Shown here piece after piece: positions 1-12,216 of a stretch of 64,000 nucleotides of DNA. The DNA is from Rhabditoides inermis (lineage: Eukaryota > Nematoda > Chromadorea > Rhabditida > Rhabditidae): assembly GCA_963966185.1 (NCBI GenBank), contig CAWZYM010000020.1, forward strand, positions 1,922,001 through 1,986,000, read 5' to 3'. The notes below the pieces were generated by a model. That model did no database searches, was not told the DNA's origin, and saw nothing but the letters and a program-made list of their open reading frames with translations. The translations under genes were made by a program, and so were the position numbers. Numbering within the stretch: the stretch's first letter is position 1; each line of letters opens with the position of its first letter.

Positions 1-216
1 TGGGGGGCGACGGGCGGGGGCCGCGGTTGTTCGGTTGCTGCTCCTCCCTTTCCCTCCATTTTCCTCCTCGGTTGCGGTCGATATTGTGTATTTCCGTTTC
101 CATTTGTTTTCGTCTCGCACTTGCGTATTCGTTTCTGTTTGCATTCCAAAATTGAACGTGAGTTCAGCCCTGCCGCGCTCTGCGTATGATGTGCGAGCCG
201 GATCGATAAATCGACA
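1..216. other. Upstream region of the FAM69-like gene
   Basis: GC-rich start of the window followed by ordinary sequence. It probably holds the 5' UTR or promoter of the gene whose first ATG is at 217. I see no TATA box and no separate gene. Confidence 0.4.
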
Positions 217-3200
217 ATGGAGCTGATCACAATGCACTACGAAGTCGAAATGGCACAGAGAAGGGTGAGTGTTCTGGGGAAAGTATATACAACGTGGCTT
301 CCCACGAATCGCAATTGCCGAGGGAGAGTGCGGGGCTGCGGAGAATTCGCAGCGGTTTTTTCGGGCGTCGTCGTCGATATTTGATTATCGTAGGATCGTG
401 CGGCGTGTAGGGAATGTAGTGTGAGAGGGGTTGATTTTGAGAAGAAGGGAAGCACGGAGTGAGAGAAGGGAGAGAGTGACCATCGCACCCCTCGCACTCT
501 TCCCTTTACGACTGCGCAAGCTGCACCACATTCACAATGCTATTATGTCGGTTTATAGCGACTTCATTTTCACTTTTAACGTACTTACGAGTTTTAGCGT
601 CAGAAATAATTGCGTTGCACTGTCTTGATTCGCTTAGTCACTTGCCAAGCTTTCTTGGAAATTGCATTGACTCAATGTCTACATTCTCATATCATGATCA
701 CCGGCAAGCAGTTATTTTGTTTTGGAGGTCGTCTCTCTCTCCTCGCCACTCTACAAACTGGTATCGTGTCACGGTTGTGAGTGGCGGTGTCTGTGTCTGT
801 CTTTCGAGGAAGTTGTTGGACGACCTTGAAGCGAGCCTCATCACAGCATGTTACACGCATCACAGTCAACGAACAACATAAGTCTTCTTCAAGTCCCTCC
901 TCTCCACACGTCTCTTTATCGCCACGCAGTCATCTGTGCCGGTTCTTTTGACGAACGCCGGCTAAAAATCACGGCACTCGCCATTGCCTTTTCCACTGCA
1001 GCGGCCGCGGCCACTGGAAATAAGCAGTGCTGTGATGGCGTGGGCCGTGGGGCAAAGACTGGGGTAGTGAGTTCAGTAAGTGGCTGCTGCCTGCCGCGCA
1101 GAGTGTGCAGCGTGTTTCACTTGTGGGGTTGATGGATGGGCGAAGCCATTGTGTGTGCCCTGCCTTTCCTTCGTTCCGCTCGCCGGGTTATCGTGGCATG
1201 CGATCGGAGCTGTGCGAAGCGTGAATGACGAGCGGCACGTTCACATGGTTTCGCTCGTTCCTCGAATCTCTCACGCACACTCGCAGTTTCTACACGAGTT
1301 TCTTTTCACAGACGTTTTTCCCCGTTCCGCCTTTCGCCTGTAATTGTATCGCAGACCCTAGGTTGCATTGCAACATGTGCATATCTCGCTGACTTTATTG
1401 AGTTTTGTTATCCTACTGAAAGTGGTTAGCCTCGAGTTTTTTATGACTCGCCCTGTTTGGTAGCAGGTAGCAGGTTATGTTTTATGTTGCGTGTGAAAGG
1501 AGAGAAGAAGAGAGAGAGACTTTTAACACTGGTGTGTTCAGTGATAGAGAGTGAATGAGTGTTCGAATACTGGTAATCCCCTATCATATGTTCACCCATA
1601 TGTGTACCGAGTACCGTGTTTACGTCCATTGTGTGAACGACTACGTACATCGAGGTCATTCATTCCCCTATGTACCATTTCGAAAAGCTGGTCGCTACGC
1701 TGGAGCTAGTGAGTTGGATTTCGATTCTCTCACCTCATTCACATTCACGCATTTTGCGTTTGAGTTGCAATTTTCTTTGGATTCGGTTCCGAAGCAACTG
1801 CCGGCTGACATTTCTCACTCTGACACGTCCAGGTGCAAGAGAGGATTCAATTGAGGACAACACAATAGAATCATGACCAGATTGCGAGTCGCGCCTCGTT
1901 TTTTTGTACACTTGCAGTGCGCGACGAGCGAGCGAGAGAGGGAGAGATACACCTTTTTAAGGTAGCCGAGGCTCGTTGTGTAAATAGACGAGGAAAGAGA
2001 GAGAGAGAGGAAATGGAGAGAAGGGAGAGTTTGTGACAGCAAAGTGGATATAGAATTGCGCATTGGTTATAATTTGTGTACGTGTGCCGGTTTGATGATT
2101 GGCGTGATTGTTGTTTGTGTGGTCGGTATGCGGCCGTCGTTTAATGATTTGCACCCTCGGGCGTTTATTCACCTCTCCCCGTATTCTCTTCTATTTACCT
2201 ATGAAGTACTGTAATTAACGATTCCGTTGCGTGTGCTTTCACGCATCGATGCTAGGGGAGAAGAGGAGGGAGAAAAGTGCCCGGCGGAATCAGTAAGCTT
2301 CTCGTAAACACGCAATTTCCACGAGCCCTATGATGACTGACTCGACTACGATACTGACGGACTGACGCCGTGTAAATACTGATTAGTGTCACTCGGGCAT
2401 TCTGGTCGCCATGTGGTTCGATTCGGGGGGATGCCCATCCATGTTGCGGGCAGGGCTGTCTGGCCTGATTGGCGCGCGAGCCCTCTCGAGCCTCTCTGGA
2501 GTAGCCCCTTCACTCCACGCACAACAACATTATGACATTATGAGCAGCATTGGCTCGCCACCCGCACCCATCCTGCGTCATTAGCGAGATTGATCGTGTG
2601 TGGATGTGGATTCTCAGCGTTCCACGCGTGTCCGTTGTTCTGACCCACACTCATTCATAATGCGCGTGTGTATTCGTGTATTTCTTGGCGTCTCTTCTCG
2701 TTAGCATTCACAAAGAGCGAGCGGCGCCGGGCTGTTACTGTTTAAAAATTCATGTTGCGCAGAGCGTTGCGTCCTCCCATGAGGCCAAGCTGTTTTGTAT
2801 TTTCTGTGCTATAGATTCAGTTTCCTCGGTTTCTGAACGATTAGTGATGTTTGTAATCGGATCCCGTGTCTTTGATGTTGTCGCTAACTGCTGTGGGATA
2901 TGATGAATTGATGGGGGAGGGGGTGAGCAACAGACGGTCTCCCCTCCTTGTGAACCGCTGCGACACAACAGTTGCCGAGGGTGGTTGTAAATCATCTCCA
3001 GTCCTGCTGTGTATGCTGGCTGAAAGACGGCGATGATCACAGTTCTTCTTATTCTTCTTTCCTTGTCTTCGTTTCACTTGATATCCTGAACTCTGTCACT
3101 TTCCGTTGACAGGATGACAGGCGGCCACGCGCCTCCTCGTTAGCGGTGCAGGTTGGGGGTGAGATGTGTTACACATTTTCCCGGATGGCTGCCTGTCTCT

Positions 3201-5846
3201 CTCGCCGCCTTGTCTATCTATATCACTCGGCGACTCGTCGAAATTCGAGATGACAAGGCTGTCGAGTGTGGAGAGTGGCCAGCGGAATGGGAGCCGAGCA
3301 GTGCACGGCTCTCCCACATCTCTTCTCGCCGTGATTCCGACCCGCTTTTTCTAAACGGCCTGTTTCTCTGCTCTGGTCATTTGTGAATTTATGGGTTACA
3401 CCTCCAGTCTCCAGTCTCAGCTGTGTTGAATCACGACATGTGTCTCTCGAAACGAAAACGATGACTCCATGTTTTGGTGTCTAGCATACACACCAACGCT
3501 ATTGATTACGTCGCGTCTTATTCGATCTGCCACTTTATTCGCATTCTCATCTCTGCTCCCTCCTAGAATCACTCACTCTCCTACTCTTTGTCCGCTCAGT
3601 AGTCGGAAAGAGAGAAATAGAAAGTTTGCACTGTCTCGCTACAGTTTATAAAATACTCTCTTCTCTCTCATTGCTTACTCTTACTCGAGTGTGCGCACTG
3701 GATTTGTGTCCAGTGGTTGATTCGATTTCCGCCTTCATTGAAATAGAATGGGAGTGCAAGTGCACGTGTATCGCCTCTCGATTCTCGACATTAGCCCCTT
3801 CTTTTTCGTGGCAGGTGGATCTGTCACACATGTATTCGCATTAATTGAATCGCTCGTCGCAAGCCACCACAGCCTGCGAGGCTTCGCTTTCCTCCGATGT
3901 TCGATCCGCGTCATTTCTCAACGAGTGCCTTGTTAGGTATGTACTCTCGTCAGTCGGACCGGCGCTTCCGGCGGCTCGTTCCCCTGCCGATCCGCGAGTT
4001 GCGAGATTCTGCCAAGAAGGTAGCCAGCGGGCGGGGCAGGAAGGTATAGCACATGGTCCGAATAACACAGTGTTGGTTCGGCTGACAGAATGCCTAGGCA
4101 GCTTACGTGGTACATGTGTGTAAGTAACACGCATGACTTGGTTACTTTTTTCTTACTTCAATGATTCAATTCCATGTTTTCAGGCGACTGACGAGGAGTC
4201 GGATCGCTGGAATCTGATTGACGACGATGAAGACGTTGTCTGCAAGTGAGTTGTTTGTCGTTTTGTTTGTGATTATCATTATCTGTTGGATAAGCAATTG
4301 GATAGGCGAAGTGAGAAGGTCATGGATGGAATTGGGGCGGGTCGGGTTGGCTAGCTGCCGCGCCTTCTCTCTCATCGTCTCATTTGATGTTGGATGTTGA
4401 TCGAGGCGGTAGCTATGCGCAGTGTGTGTGGTGTGGTGCATTGCATATCGCGACTATCTGGCAAGGTCGCCTCTCGCTCCTCTCGCTTGCGCCACAGCCA
4501 CTGATGACTGTTGTATATTTGTTTACTCTCGCGTGACTGGTTATTGGCGATAAGGTGAATGATTTTGGGTTGATGGGAGAATGTCCCCCTTGCATACTGA
4601 CCATGCGTACTTTCATTGAATACGCGTTCGTCCGTGCGTGTTTTTGACATGCATTACTTTGATCAATACTTACGAATATCGCATTGTGTGAATTCACTCT
4701 GACGGAGCCTTTGTGGCGCATACCAGGTTGTCCTAAGTGGGTCGTATATTGATGGTCTTTGTTATTTCTTGTTTATGCCATCTTTTTGATCAAACTGGTA
4801 GAGTTATATCGACGATTGTAGTCGATGACGGGTGATCTCTGTATGATCCTTCCTATCTCTTCCCTTTTATGGGCTGATTGCGTGTATGTGCGTTTTCGAG
4901 TATCTGGATACTGTGCGTGTTGTGTGTGACTACTACTCATGAATGGAACTGGTATCGCGTCGCCTGAGGGTGGATCGAGAGAGAAGAGGGGGCAGGGGAG
5001 TGGGAGGATAAGAATGGATTTGTATGGATATGGATGGATTGTGCGAGATGCGTTGGTTTCATATGTAGTTGCTTGAAGCCCCTTGCCCCTTACTTTGTTG
5101 CTGTGTTCAAATGACGTTTTGCCGTTCGCTATATTTATAATTTATGAGAATTGTGTCGGATGTGGGTCGTTCTTTTTCGGGAGCGTCTATCTGTTGGAGT
5201 GAGTGTGAGGGCAGAGTGTGTCTGTGTCTGTCGGGTGAGTGGCCACAAGTGAACAACTGTCATCTCCACTCTGGCAGGTGAGAAGAGTGAGAGAAGGTTC
5301 TTGCGGGCAGGCGAGGAAGGTTGCATGCGTAAGAATTCATGAGGCCAGAACTCTTCCATTCATTTCCCCCAACGTCCTTTCTATTGAAGTGATAGAATGT
5401 ATTGCCTATTTGTACAGATGTCCGCAGTGGGCTCTATATGATCTGCGTGAACTGTACTATGAAACATGAATCTATCCCGTTTCCCCTATGACTACGTATC
5501 GTTTATCGTCGCCATCGTCTCGTATTATCTCTGCCGCGCGCACATTGGCTTATTGTATGCATGAGATTTGCGATGGCTGCGTAGCTGCGTTTACGATTTT
5601 GGCCGAGCCGAGAAGATTATTCATTTGATGGCAAACGGCGATGGCTGGATTGAATTGAATGTCCTACGCCTGTGCGCGGGTTTCGCCATAGTGTGCTAGT
5701 ACTCGATCATTATTTTCACATCTATCATTGTTATCTTCATGCACTGCGAATATTGAGCTTGTTACGGCAAGGCTTTGGCTATAGTGTACTAGTAGGTGGT
5801 CATTAGTATGATATTCAGTGTGAGTGTGACCGAGACGCGTAAATAG

Positions 5847-5897
<51 letters not shown>

Positions 5898-7377
5898 TGA
5901 CGGTGGTGTCGTTGCTTGCGCGCTGTGAAATTGTTTTTGCACTGGCCAGCCATATTATGCGAGAGGTGGTTGTGGGAGAGGGGAGAGGGGGGTATGGTCA
6001 TCTTCCCTCACCCTCCTCTCATATCCCGTTCCACCAATGTTTTGCAGGTTGGCATTGTGTGAGTGAGTGAGGGAAAAGGGAGGTAGGGTGATTTCAGTCT
6101 TTGACCGCCTTCCCCTCCTTTCTTCTATATGATGACCGCGCCTCTGTCTCCCTGCCTCGCAGGCGATTGCCATCATTAGGGTTGTTGTCTGTCCGCCTCT
6201 GTCGCCCGTCCGCCGCCTGAAGACGTGTGATAGTTCCGGCTGATTTCCACCAGTCAAGTTGGGAAGTTGGCTTGCAGGCTTTCGGTGGCGCGTTGTGGTG
6301 ATTAATAGATAGCCGTGGAGGGATCGATTGATAGTGGCGGGGTGTGGGTGGTGGTGCAATAGGGGCTGTCGTTGTTCTCAACTCGCTGCACTTTTCGTGT
6401 ATGAGAAGGTGGAGTTTGGTTGCAGTTTTCTTTATGCGTCAGCCTTTGTGAGTTGTGGATGAGAGTGAGACTTGTACTCCAGATGTTCTTCTCTTTTTTG
6501 CGCGTACGCGAGTGTATATTTATGATATAGCTGTTGTGTTTATACGTTTCTTGCGCGCCATGCTGTAAAGGCCGTGTGTGAAATTGTAACACTATATCGA
6601 TTGCGAGGCACAATGGTATTGTGCTGATTGTTTATAGGAGTGATAGTGAGCCAGTGACGCATTGACCGCCTGCCCGCGTTGATTCGGCTCTCTGTCACTC
6701 ACTGCCTGATTTGATATGCATTAGATGGAAGATGGAGGATCGTTTGTGCGTCTCTCTCGCTCTCCATTTCCTTTGTCCCTTCCCCGCATTTCTCTCTCGC
6801 TATTAGTCATTTCCCGCAATGTGTTGGTGTCCAGAGTCCATTTCGGACGCTGAAGAGGGGGGGGGAAGAGGAGGAGGGTATTTCCTTTCACCCCACCATA
6901 TAAATAATACTGAGTGGTTTGAGTATGACATTATGTAATGTGTTTCTGTCGTCTCCCCTCCTAATTCTTGTTTTTGAATTGTCTTTTTGAGCACACGCGC
7001 ATTGCAATGGGACGCATTGTTAACGGAAGAAGGAGAAGGAATGAAAGAGAGAGGGAGGGAGAGAGAGAGAGGGAGAGAGAGGGAGAGGGAGAGAGAGAGA
7101 GAGCGTTGTGTCCGTCACGCTTTGATGCTCTGTCGTTGGCATACTAACAGGAAGCGGTAGTAAGTGGGTGTATTGTTCTCCTCTCTCTGTCTCTCTGCCA
7201 GCGTGCTGTGTTCCGCCTTTGCTACGTTCCACTATTCCATATTACGTACTATTGATACGTCATTGTCATACAGATGTAGGGAAGATACGGTGGCCTGGGC
7301 AGATGTGGAATGTATGGCATGTTTATGAGTCTTGAGAGGAGGCAGCGAGGGCGTCTGGAGTGGAGAGAAGAGAGAGA

Positions 7378-7421
<44 letters not shown>

Positions 7422-10400
7422 CCCCGGGGAGGAATCGTGTCCTCCTTCACTCATGTGTGCGTCGTGTAGATGGAGAAGAGTGTGGAAAGCTCGCCCCCAC
7501 TTGTTCACAAATCGCATGTTCTTAGGTGTCGTTCTCATGTTATGTTTCCTCCGCTGCTATGTTGCCTCTGGCTTAGTATTAGTGCTATTGTATATCGACT
7601 TTGTGATCATCACCTCGCTTGGCTTGTTTGTCGTGGAGAGTGAGAGAGGAGGGGAAGAGTGTGAACGCGAGCGTGGCTCTCTCTCTGTCGTCGTCGCCGC
7701 AAATAGGACCGAGCGAGTGAGCGAGGGCGGGCGTGTGAGGACGATGGAAAACAAGAGAGGAAGAGAGGTGTACGAGCTGTCAGTAGAAGAGAGGCACGAC
7801 GCTGGACAGGACGATAACACGTCCCACCGCCCGCGATTTCATGCATAATTAACAGTGAGGGAGGACAGCGTCGTTCTCTCACGTTCTTTTCCTGCCTTCT
7901 TCTTCCTGTATGGTGCATTGCATAGATTCTCATTTGTGATTCGTTGTCGCTCTCTTCTTAGAGGGTATTAGCCGCTAGCCAGCGCTCTGTTCAATGATGC
8001 TCTGCTTCTCCTCGCTCCTCTTTTCATGTTTCATTATCTCTCATTGCCGGAAGCTGCTTCCGCATGCCGCTCGCATCTTTGGTGGCAGAAAAACGAGCGC
8101 CGGCGCTCTCACGTTTCGAAATGGTTATGGGTATCCGGGACGCTTTCTGGACTCAAGTGTTCCCAAACTGAAAGTACGTAAACGTATACGAGTACTCATG
8201 TTCATGGTGAATTGCTATCGCGAGTCTGATATAATCTTATCTCTCTCCTCCTCGTTTCTTTTTCGTGTGGGCGGATGTGATTCGATGTTGCGGGACATTA
8301 GAGTATGGGCGTATTCAATTTTGATTGCCGCATCGTCGCATCGCGGCTGTGTAAACGGAATGTCGCAAAGGAAACGATACGCCGAAAATGCTTGTTTTCC
8401 ATCCTGTGATATCTCCTCTCATCCTGGCGGGATCGGGGAATGAGTTATATTGATATTATTCTATTATGCACTGATTTCACATTTGTAAACGTCATATGCT
8501 AATTGCAGGGCGTGTCTGCCGTCGTCGCCGTCTCCCTCCTCCTCCCCCTCCTCCTCCTCCACCCCCGCCTGCTCCACCCCCCTCCTCGCCTGGCTGATCG
8601 GCAGGAGTGGCCGGGCACTCGGGGTCATGTCCGTCATGCTACTAGTCTACTTGCTGTACCTGGGTGAGTGCACATTCTCTCTCTCTCATTCTCTCCCCCT
8701 CTCCCGCTTCCCTCACCACTGCTCTCCAGCCATCTCCTCTGACTCGGCTTCCGCCCGCTCGCAGTCTTTTGGTGAAGCTGCTCCGAGGAAAGAGGCTGTC
8801 AACACTACCAGGTACGGATTGTACTGTATGTATTTATGTGTTCCTCTATTCGTATGTGTGCTAATGTTCACTTGAATCCGTGATTTGATATGTATGGTGT
8901 TGCAGAGCGCGTGAGGTTCTGACAGCTCTGTGCGACGCGTTCGACCGGCACGAGGTATCAGGGGACTCGTGCGATCGGCTGTGCTACGAGAGAAAGTGGG
9001 ACATCACAGACTACTACGAGGGAAACAAGGTCGGACTGAGTGTTTAGTATTATCTTGTTATATTTGAATAGGTTATGTTCTAGTTACGAGAAGACGATGT
9101 GTTTGTAGGTGGTGGTGATTCTGAAGGACGGCGGTCAGTCGGTGGTGTTGAAAGCCACGCGGCCATTCGCGAAAGACTACGAGAAGGTGAACCCACAGAT
9201 GAGTGAGGAGGCATTCACGGATAAGGTGAGTGCGAGTGGGAGGAGAGAGAGAGGGGGGGGGAGAGAAGGAGAGCTCCTTTAGGTGTTGGAACGACTGAAC
9301 GAGCAGCTGCGACTCGGTTGGCCCTCGCACTACAAGCGACACCTCATCGAGACGGTATGTCTGACTGTTCTCTCTCTCCTCTCTAGTCTCTCATCCCCTC
9401 CCTCCTCCCCAGGTGTGGCCGTCCGCCCTCCGTTCCCCGGGCGCTCGTCTCTCTTCCGCCGACCGCGACTCTCTCTGGGCGCTCTCCCAGCAGCCCGAGT
9501 TTGTCACCTTCCGAGTTCTCCCTCTAACCAGGGTCACTCCCAAGGTACGACATACTTTGTTTAGTTCATTTCAAGTGTTTTGCTCTCGATGTAATCCGAG
9601 AGAATCACTTTATCCTATGTTGTACTGTTTACTCAGCCTTGCTGGTTGCAGATCATTGGCACGTGTGGTCACATGTACGAGTCGGAGTCACTGGTGGCAT
9701 TCCGAATGAAGGGATACTACATGAACCTCAAGGTGGGGGAGGAGAGAGAGAGAGGGCGAGAGAGGGAGGGAGGGAGGAAGGTAGAGATATGGTGTTTGCA
9801 GGGCAAGATCCTGGTGCACCTGATGGGCACGCTGAAGCTCTTCTACGAGTTCCTCAACGAGCCGCTGCAGTGGTGCGACGTGCGATTCGAGAACCTCGGT
9901 CTGTCGGCAGACTATCCCAAGAGGTGAGAGAGGGGGAGAGAGGGAGGGAGAGAGAGAGATGGAATGAGAGAGAGGGGGTGGGTGGGAAGTGCATGCTCAC
10001 TTCAGGTTCGTCGTGATGGACGGCGACAGTGTGTTCACTGAGTCGCGCCTCAACGACAAGTTCGCCGCGCTGCCGTGTGCGACGGATGCAGACTGCAGGA
10101 TAGGGTGAGGAGGGGGAGAGGGGAGAGAGAGAGGGGGGGAGAGAGGGGAAAGAGACCATTCATTGTTCAGTGACTGCAATGCTCGCTGCACGGACAAGGG
10201 CGTTTGTGGGAAGCGCATGAACGAGAATCTCGACGTGAGTGTCGTTTTTTATGGGTTTCTTACGTTTGATCGCTCATTTATGATTTCTGATGACAATTTC
10301 GAATGTGATGAATAGCTTTGTGTTATTGTGATTGCTCTCTCGCAGGTGTTCTGCGAGAAGCTGGTGAACAAGCTGTTCGGGGCAGTGTGGTCGAAGAACA

Positions 10401-10498
10401 ACAAGTACCTGGCCGCGTGCCACGACACAGCAAAGAACACCAGCACCAAGCTGAACGAGCTGCGACTCACGTGGTCCTGGACGCTCAGCGACGTGTAG
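217..10498 (+). CDS. FAM69/DIPK1-family divergent protein kinase, type II membrane protein
   Basis: Thirteen exons (217-264, 4184-4245, 8509-8663, 8730-8811, 8906-9029, 9109-9225, 9283-9354, 9413-9544, 9652-9732, 9802-9923, 10006-10104, 10171-10234, 10346-10498) close in frame to 436 aa, the usual size of this family. The N-terminus is acidic (EESDRWNLIDDDEDVV), then Ser/Pro-rich. A signal-anchor helix (residues about 70-88, GVMSVMLLVYLLYL) predicts a short cytosolic tail and a lumenal kinase-like domain. Family marks include a Cys pair in CDRLCYERKW, GTCGHMYESES, the core QWCDVRFENLG, and a Cys-rich tail (PCATDADC, DCNARC, GVCGKR, NLDVFCEKL) that aligns with FAM69 proteins. The metal-binding position reads MDGDS rather than a classic DFG. 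The family is ER/secretory and poorly characterised; activity is inferred only. Exons 1 and 2 are assigned from splice sites and phase and are less certain than exons 3-13. Confidence 0.85.
5850..5894. repeat. (CT)n microsatellite
   Basis: An uninterrupted CT dinucleotide run of about 45 bp in intron 2 of the FAM69-like gene. Confidence 0.95.
7378..7417. repeat. (GA)n microsatellite
   Basis: A GA dinucleotide run in the same large intron. Confidence 0.95.
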
Positions 10499-11084
10499 AA
10501 GACACTGCTGCAGGTGGGTCCTGTGTGTTTGCATCTTTCCTTTCTGTGCAAAAGTTTATAATGTGTACACTTGTGTTGAAAGAAAATTGGGTATAGTCCT
10601 TCCCCTTTCCCGTTTTCAATTGTTTACCTGTCCGTTTCAGAGTGGCCGCATTGCCGTCCGATAGTCACCCCACCGGTCATCCCTCTCCAATACGTTGTTC
10701 TGTTTGCTCTATCTCTACTCGCCTCTCTCTGTTCTACCGTATACTACGGATACCCCTTTCTGTTTCTTCTCTCAATCACACACGGGTCTACTGCGCGCTT
10801 CCACTATTATGAATAGGGATACGTTTTGTATGTTTGGTATTTTGACGAGAGTATGTTTATTTTGAGATTATTGCAGATGTTGTCTGTATAAAGTATGATT
10901 ATAACGAGGTGTTGGTTTTTGCGTGGGAAATAGCTTGTGTGATGTGTAGCGCATAAAACTACAGTGATGTAGTAACCGCGGAGGGTTATAATAGGCTCGC
11001 ACTTAGCTCAGGATTTTTCGTTGAAAACATTATCGTGGATTTTGACACTACCGTATACTAAACGAAATGCACTGCATATTGTTT
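10499..11084. other. Region downstream of the FAM69-like gene
   Basis: AT-richer non-coding DNA, probably 3' UTR and intergenic. I see no gene and no clear AATAAA close to the stop. Confidence 0.4.
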
Positions 11085-11312
11085 TTGCCGTTCATATCTC
11101 TACTCAACAGATACTCTCTCTTGACCACGTGGCGTAGTGGTAACGGTAACGATCTCGCTTAGGAAGCAGATGTCCGCGGGTTCGATCTAGGGTACCCACG
11201 CAATATTCTGTCAAATTGAAAACATCATCGAGAAGGTTCTCATCGTTGCTTAACCACCCTGATGTCTCTCGTGAAAAGAGTAGAACTCATTTGCGGGCCC
11301 ACTTTAGTTGAT
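11085..11312 (+). mobile_element. tRNA-like SINE, copy 1
   Basis: Contains a pol III A-box-like motif (TGGCGTAGTGGTAACG, near 11138) and a B-box-like motif (GGGTTCGATC, near 11179). A body follows that ends in AACTCATTTGCGGGCCCACT. Two further copies on the minus strand (38255-38475 and 38655-38900) share the boxes, a 5' leader of about 50 bp (TTCATATCTCTAC) and the same 3' end. The shared leader and body argue for a dispersed SINE, not a tRNA gene. Boundaries are approximate. Confidence 0.75.
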
Positions 11313-11434
11313 CTTTGTTAGAAATCTTTGGGTTCCAGTGAAACTTATTCAACCCATTCATGGTTGTATCACTCGATCATCACGTCATTGGGTAATTGTT
11401 TATCACATGAAAAATGGAATATTTTGAGAATGCA

Positions 11435-12191
11435 TTACAAAGACAGCATAGTCTTATGATGAGTGGTTCCGCGTTGACCGTCTCGCACCTCTGTTCTCAT
11501 CAGGGGCATTTCGACAGCCATAGCCTTAGTGCGCGTCGGATCGCCGCGCAGTGAATGTAGAGTGTTGTTGAGTCGATCGCTGCCTCGACTGACGTTGCAC
11601 TGTGTGCATACTCCAAAGGCGTAACTGTGCTCCATTCGTTTAATCTGCCAGCGGAAAATCCGTAGAGCCCGCGTCGTGTCTTTCGAGTCGTACCACCGCG
11701 AGATCCGACTGAAGCACTGTCACCTATAATGCAAGTGTCAAACTGCGCAAGCTGCGAATACAATTACCTTTTGGCAGATAGTGCAACAAATCGTTTCCTT
11801 CACTCCGATATGCGTGTATTGCTTCAGAGTGTGGGTCATGGTGTCGCATATAGATTGATATGCATCGGCGCAGTCTTGCTGTGTCCTTGTGTCATTCAGT
11901 GGAGGCGGTAACCATTGACGCACAGGTGTCGACGAGTGGGCTCCACGCAGCGGGATGAAGGAGGCTATGCTACGGAGCAGTGGATGGGCAATCGGGGTGC
12001 CGCTGGCATCCACTGCTGCCGCCGCCGTTTGCATTTTGCTCTTCGTCTCATCCGGCATGGCGAGAAGACACTGCAACCCGGCATTCAGGAAGCAGCTGGT
12101 GCGTGTCTCGTTGGTGAAGAGCAGTGGAGACGGTTCGAGGATGAGCTTGAATTCCGCCCACGGTCCGAAAAGTCCGAATGTGTTGGGGTTC
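11435..12191 (-). CDS. Ubiquitin-specific-protease-like protein, C-terminally short
   Basis: Two minus-strand exons (12191-11768 and 11716-11435) join in phase. The first carries a USP Cys box (NETRTSCFLNAGLQCLLAMP, nucleophile in TSCF) and the USP helix motif with QQDCADAYQSI. The join places two CxxC pairs (CCTICQK and FGVCTQC) at the spacing of the USP zinc-ribbon fingers. These are fold marks of cysteine deubiquitinases. A stop follows about 60 residues after the second CxxC, so the His box and final Asp/Asn are missing. The product may be inactive, a truncated pseudogene, or have an exon I missed. The SINE at 11085-11312 lies just beyond the stop. Coding sequence continues upstream (toward 12320 and perhaps 13893) but those joins are unresolved. 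Confidence 0.65.
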
Positions 12192-12216
12192 CTATTATTG
12201 GTGTTGTTAGAAAACT

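Larger units (their letters stand above)
265..8508. other. Introns 1 and 2 of the FAM69-like gene
   Basis: Two introns of about 3.9 and 4.3 kb around the 62-nt exon 2. They contain no coding region I can support. Most of the length is unremarkable. CT/GA microsatellites lie near 5850-5894, 7045-7100 and 7378-7417. Confidence 0.5.

Noticed and set aside
5664..6001. Open frames made of Arg-Glu or Ser-Leu repeats over CT/GA tracts (also near 7232-7848, 17324-18005, 20837-21113, 29000-29350, 55559-55861, 56269-56956)
   Set aside because: They are translations of dinucleotide repeats, usually inside introns of recognised genes, and lack conserved protein sequence.
11130..11205. Functional tRNA gene
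   Set aside because: A and B boxes are present but there is no good acceptor-stem pairing, and the homology with two other loci extends far beyond tRNA limits.
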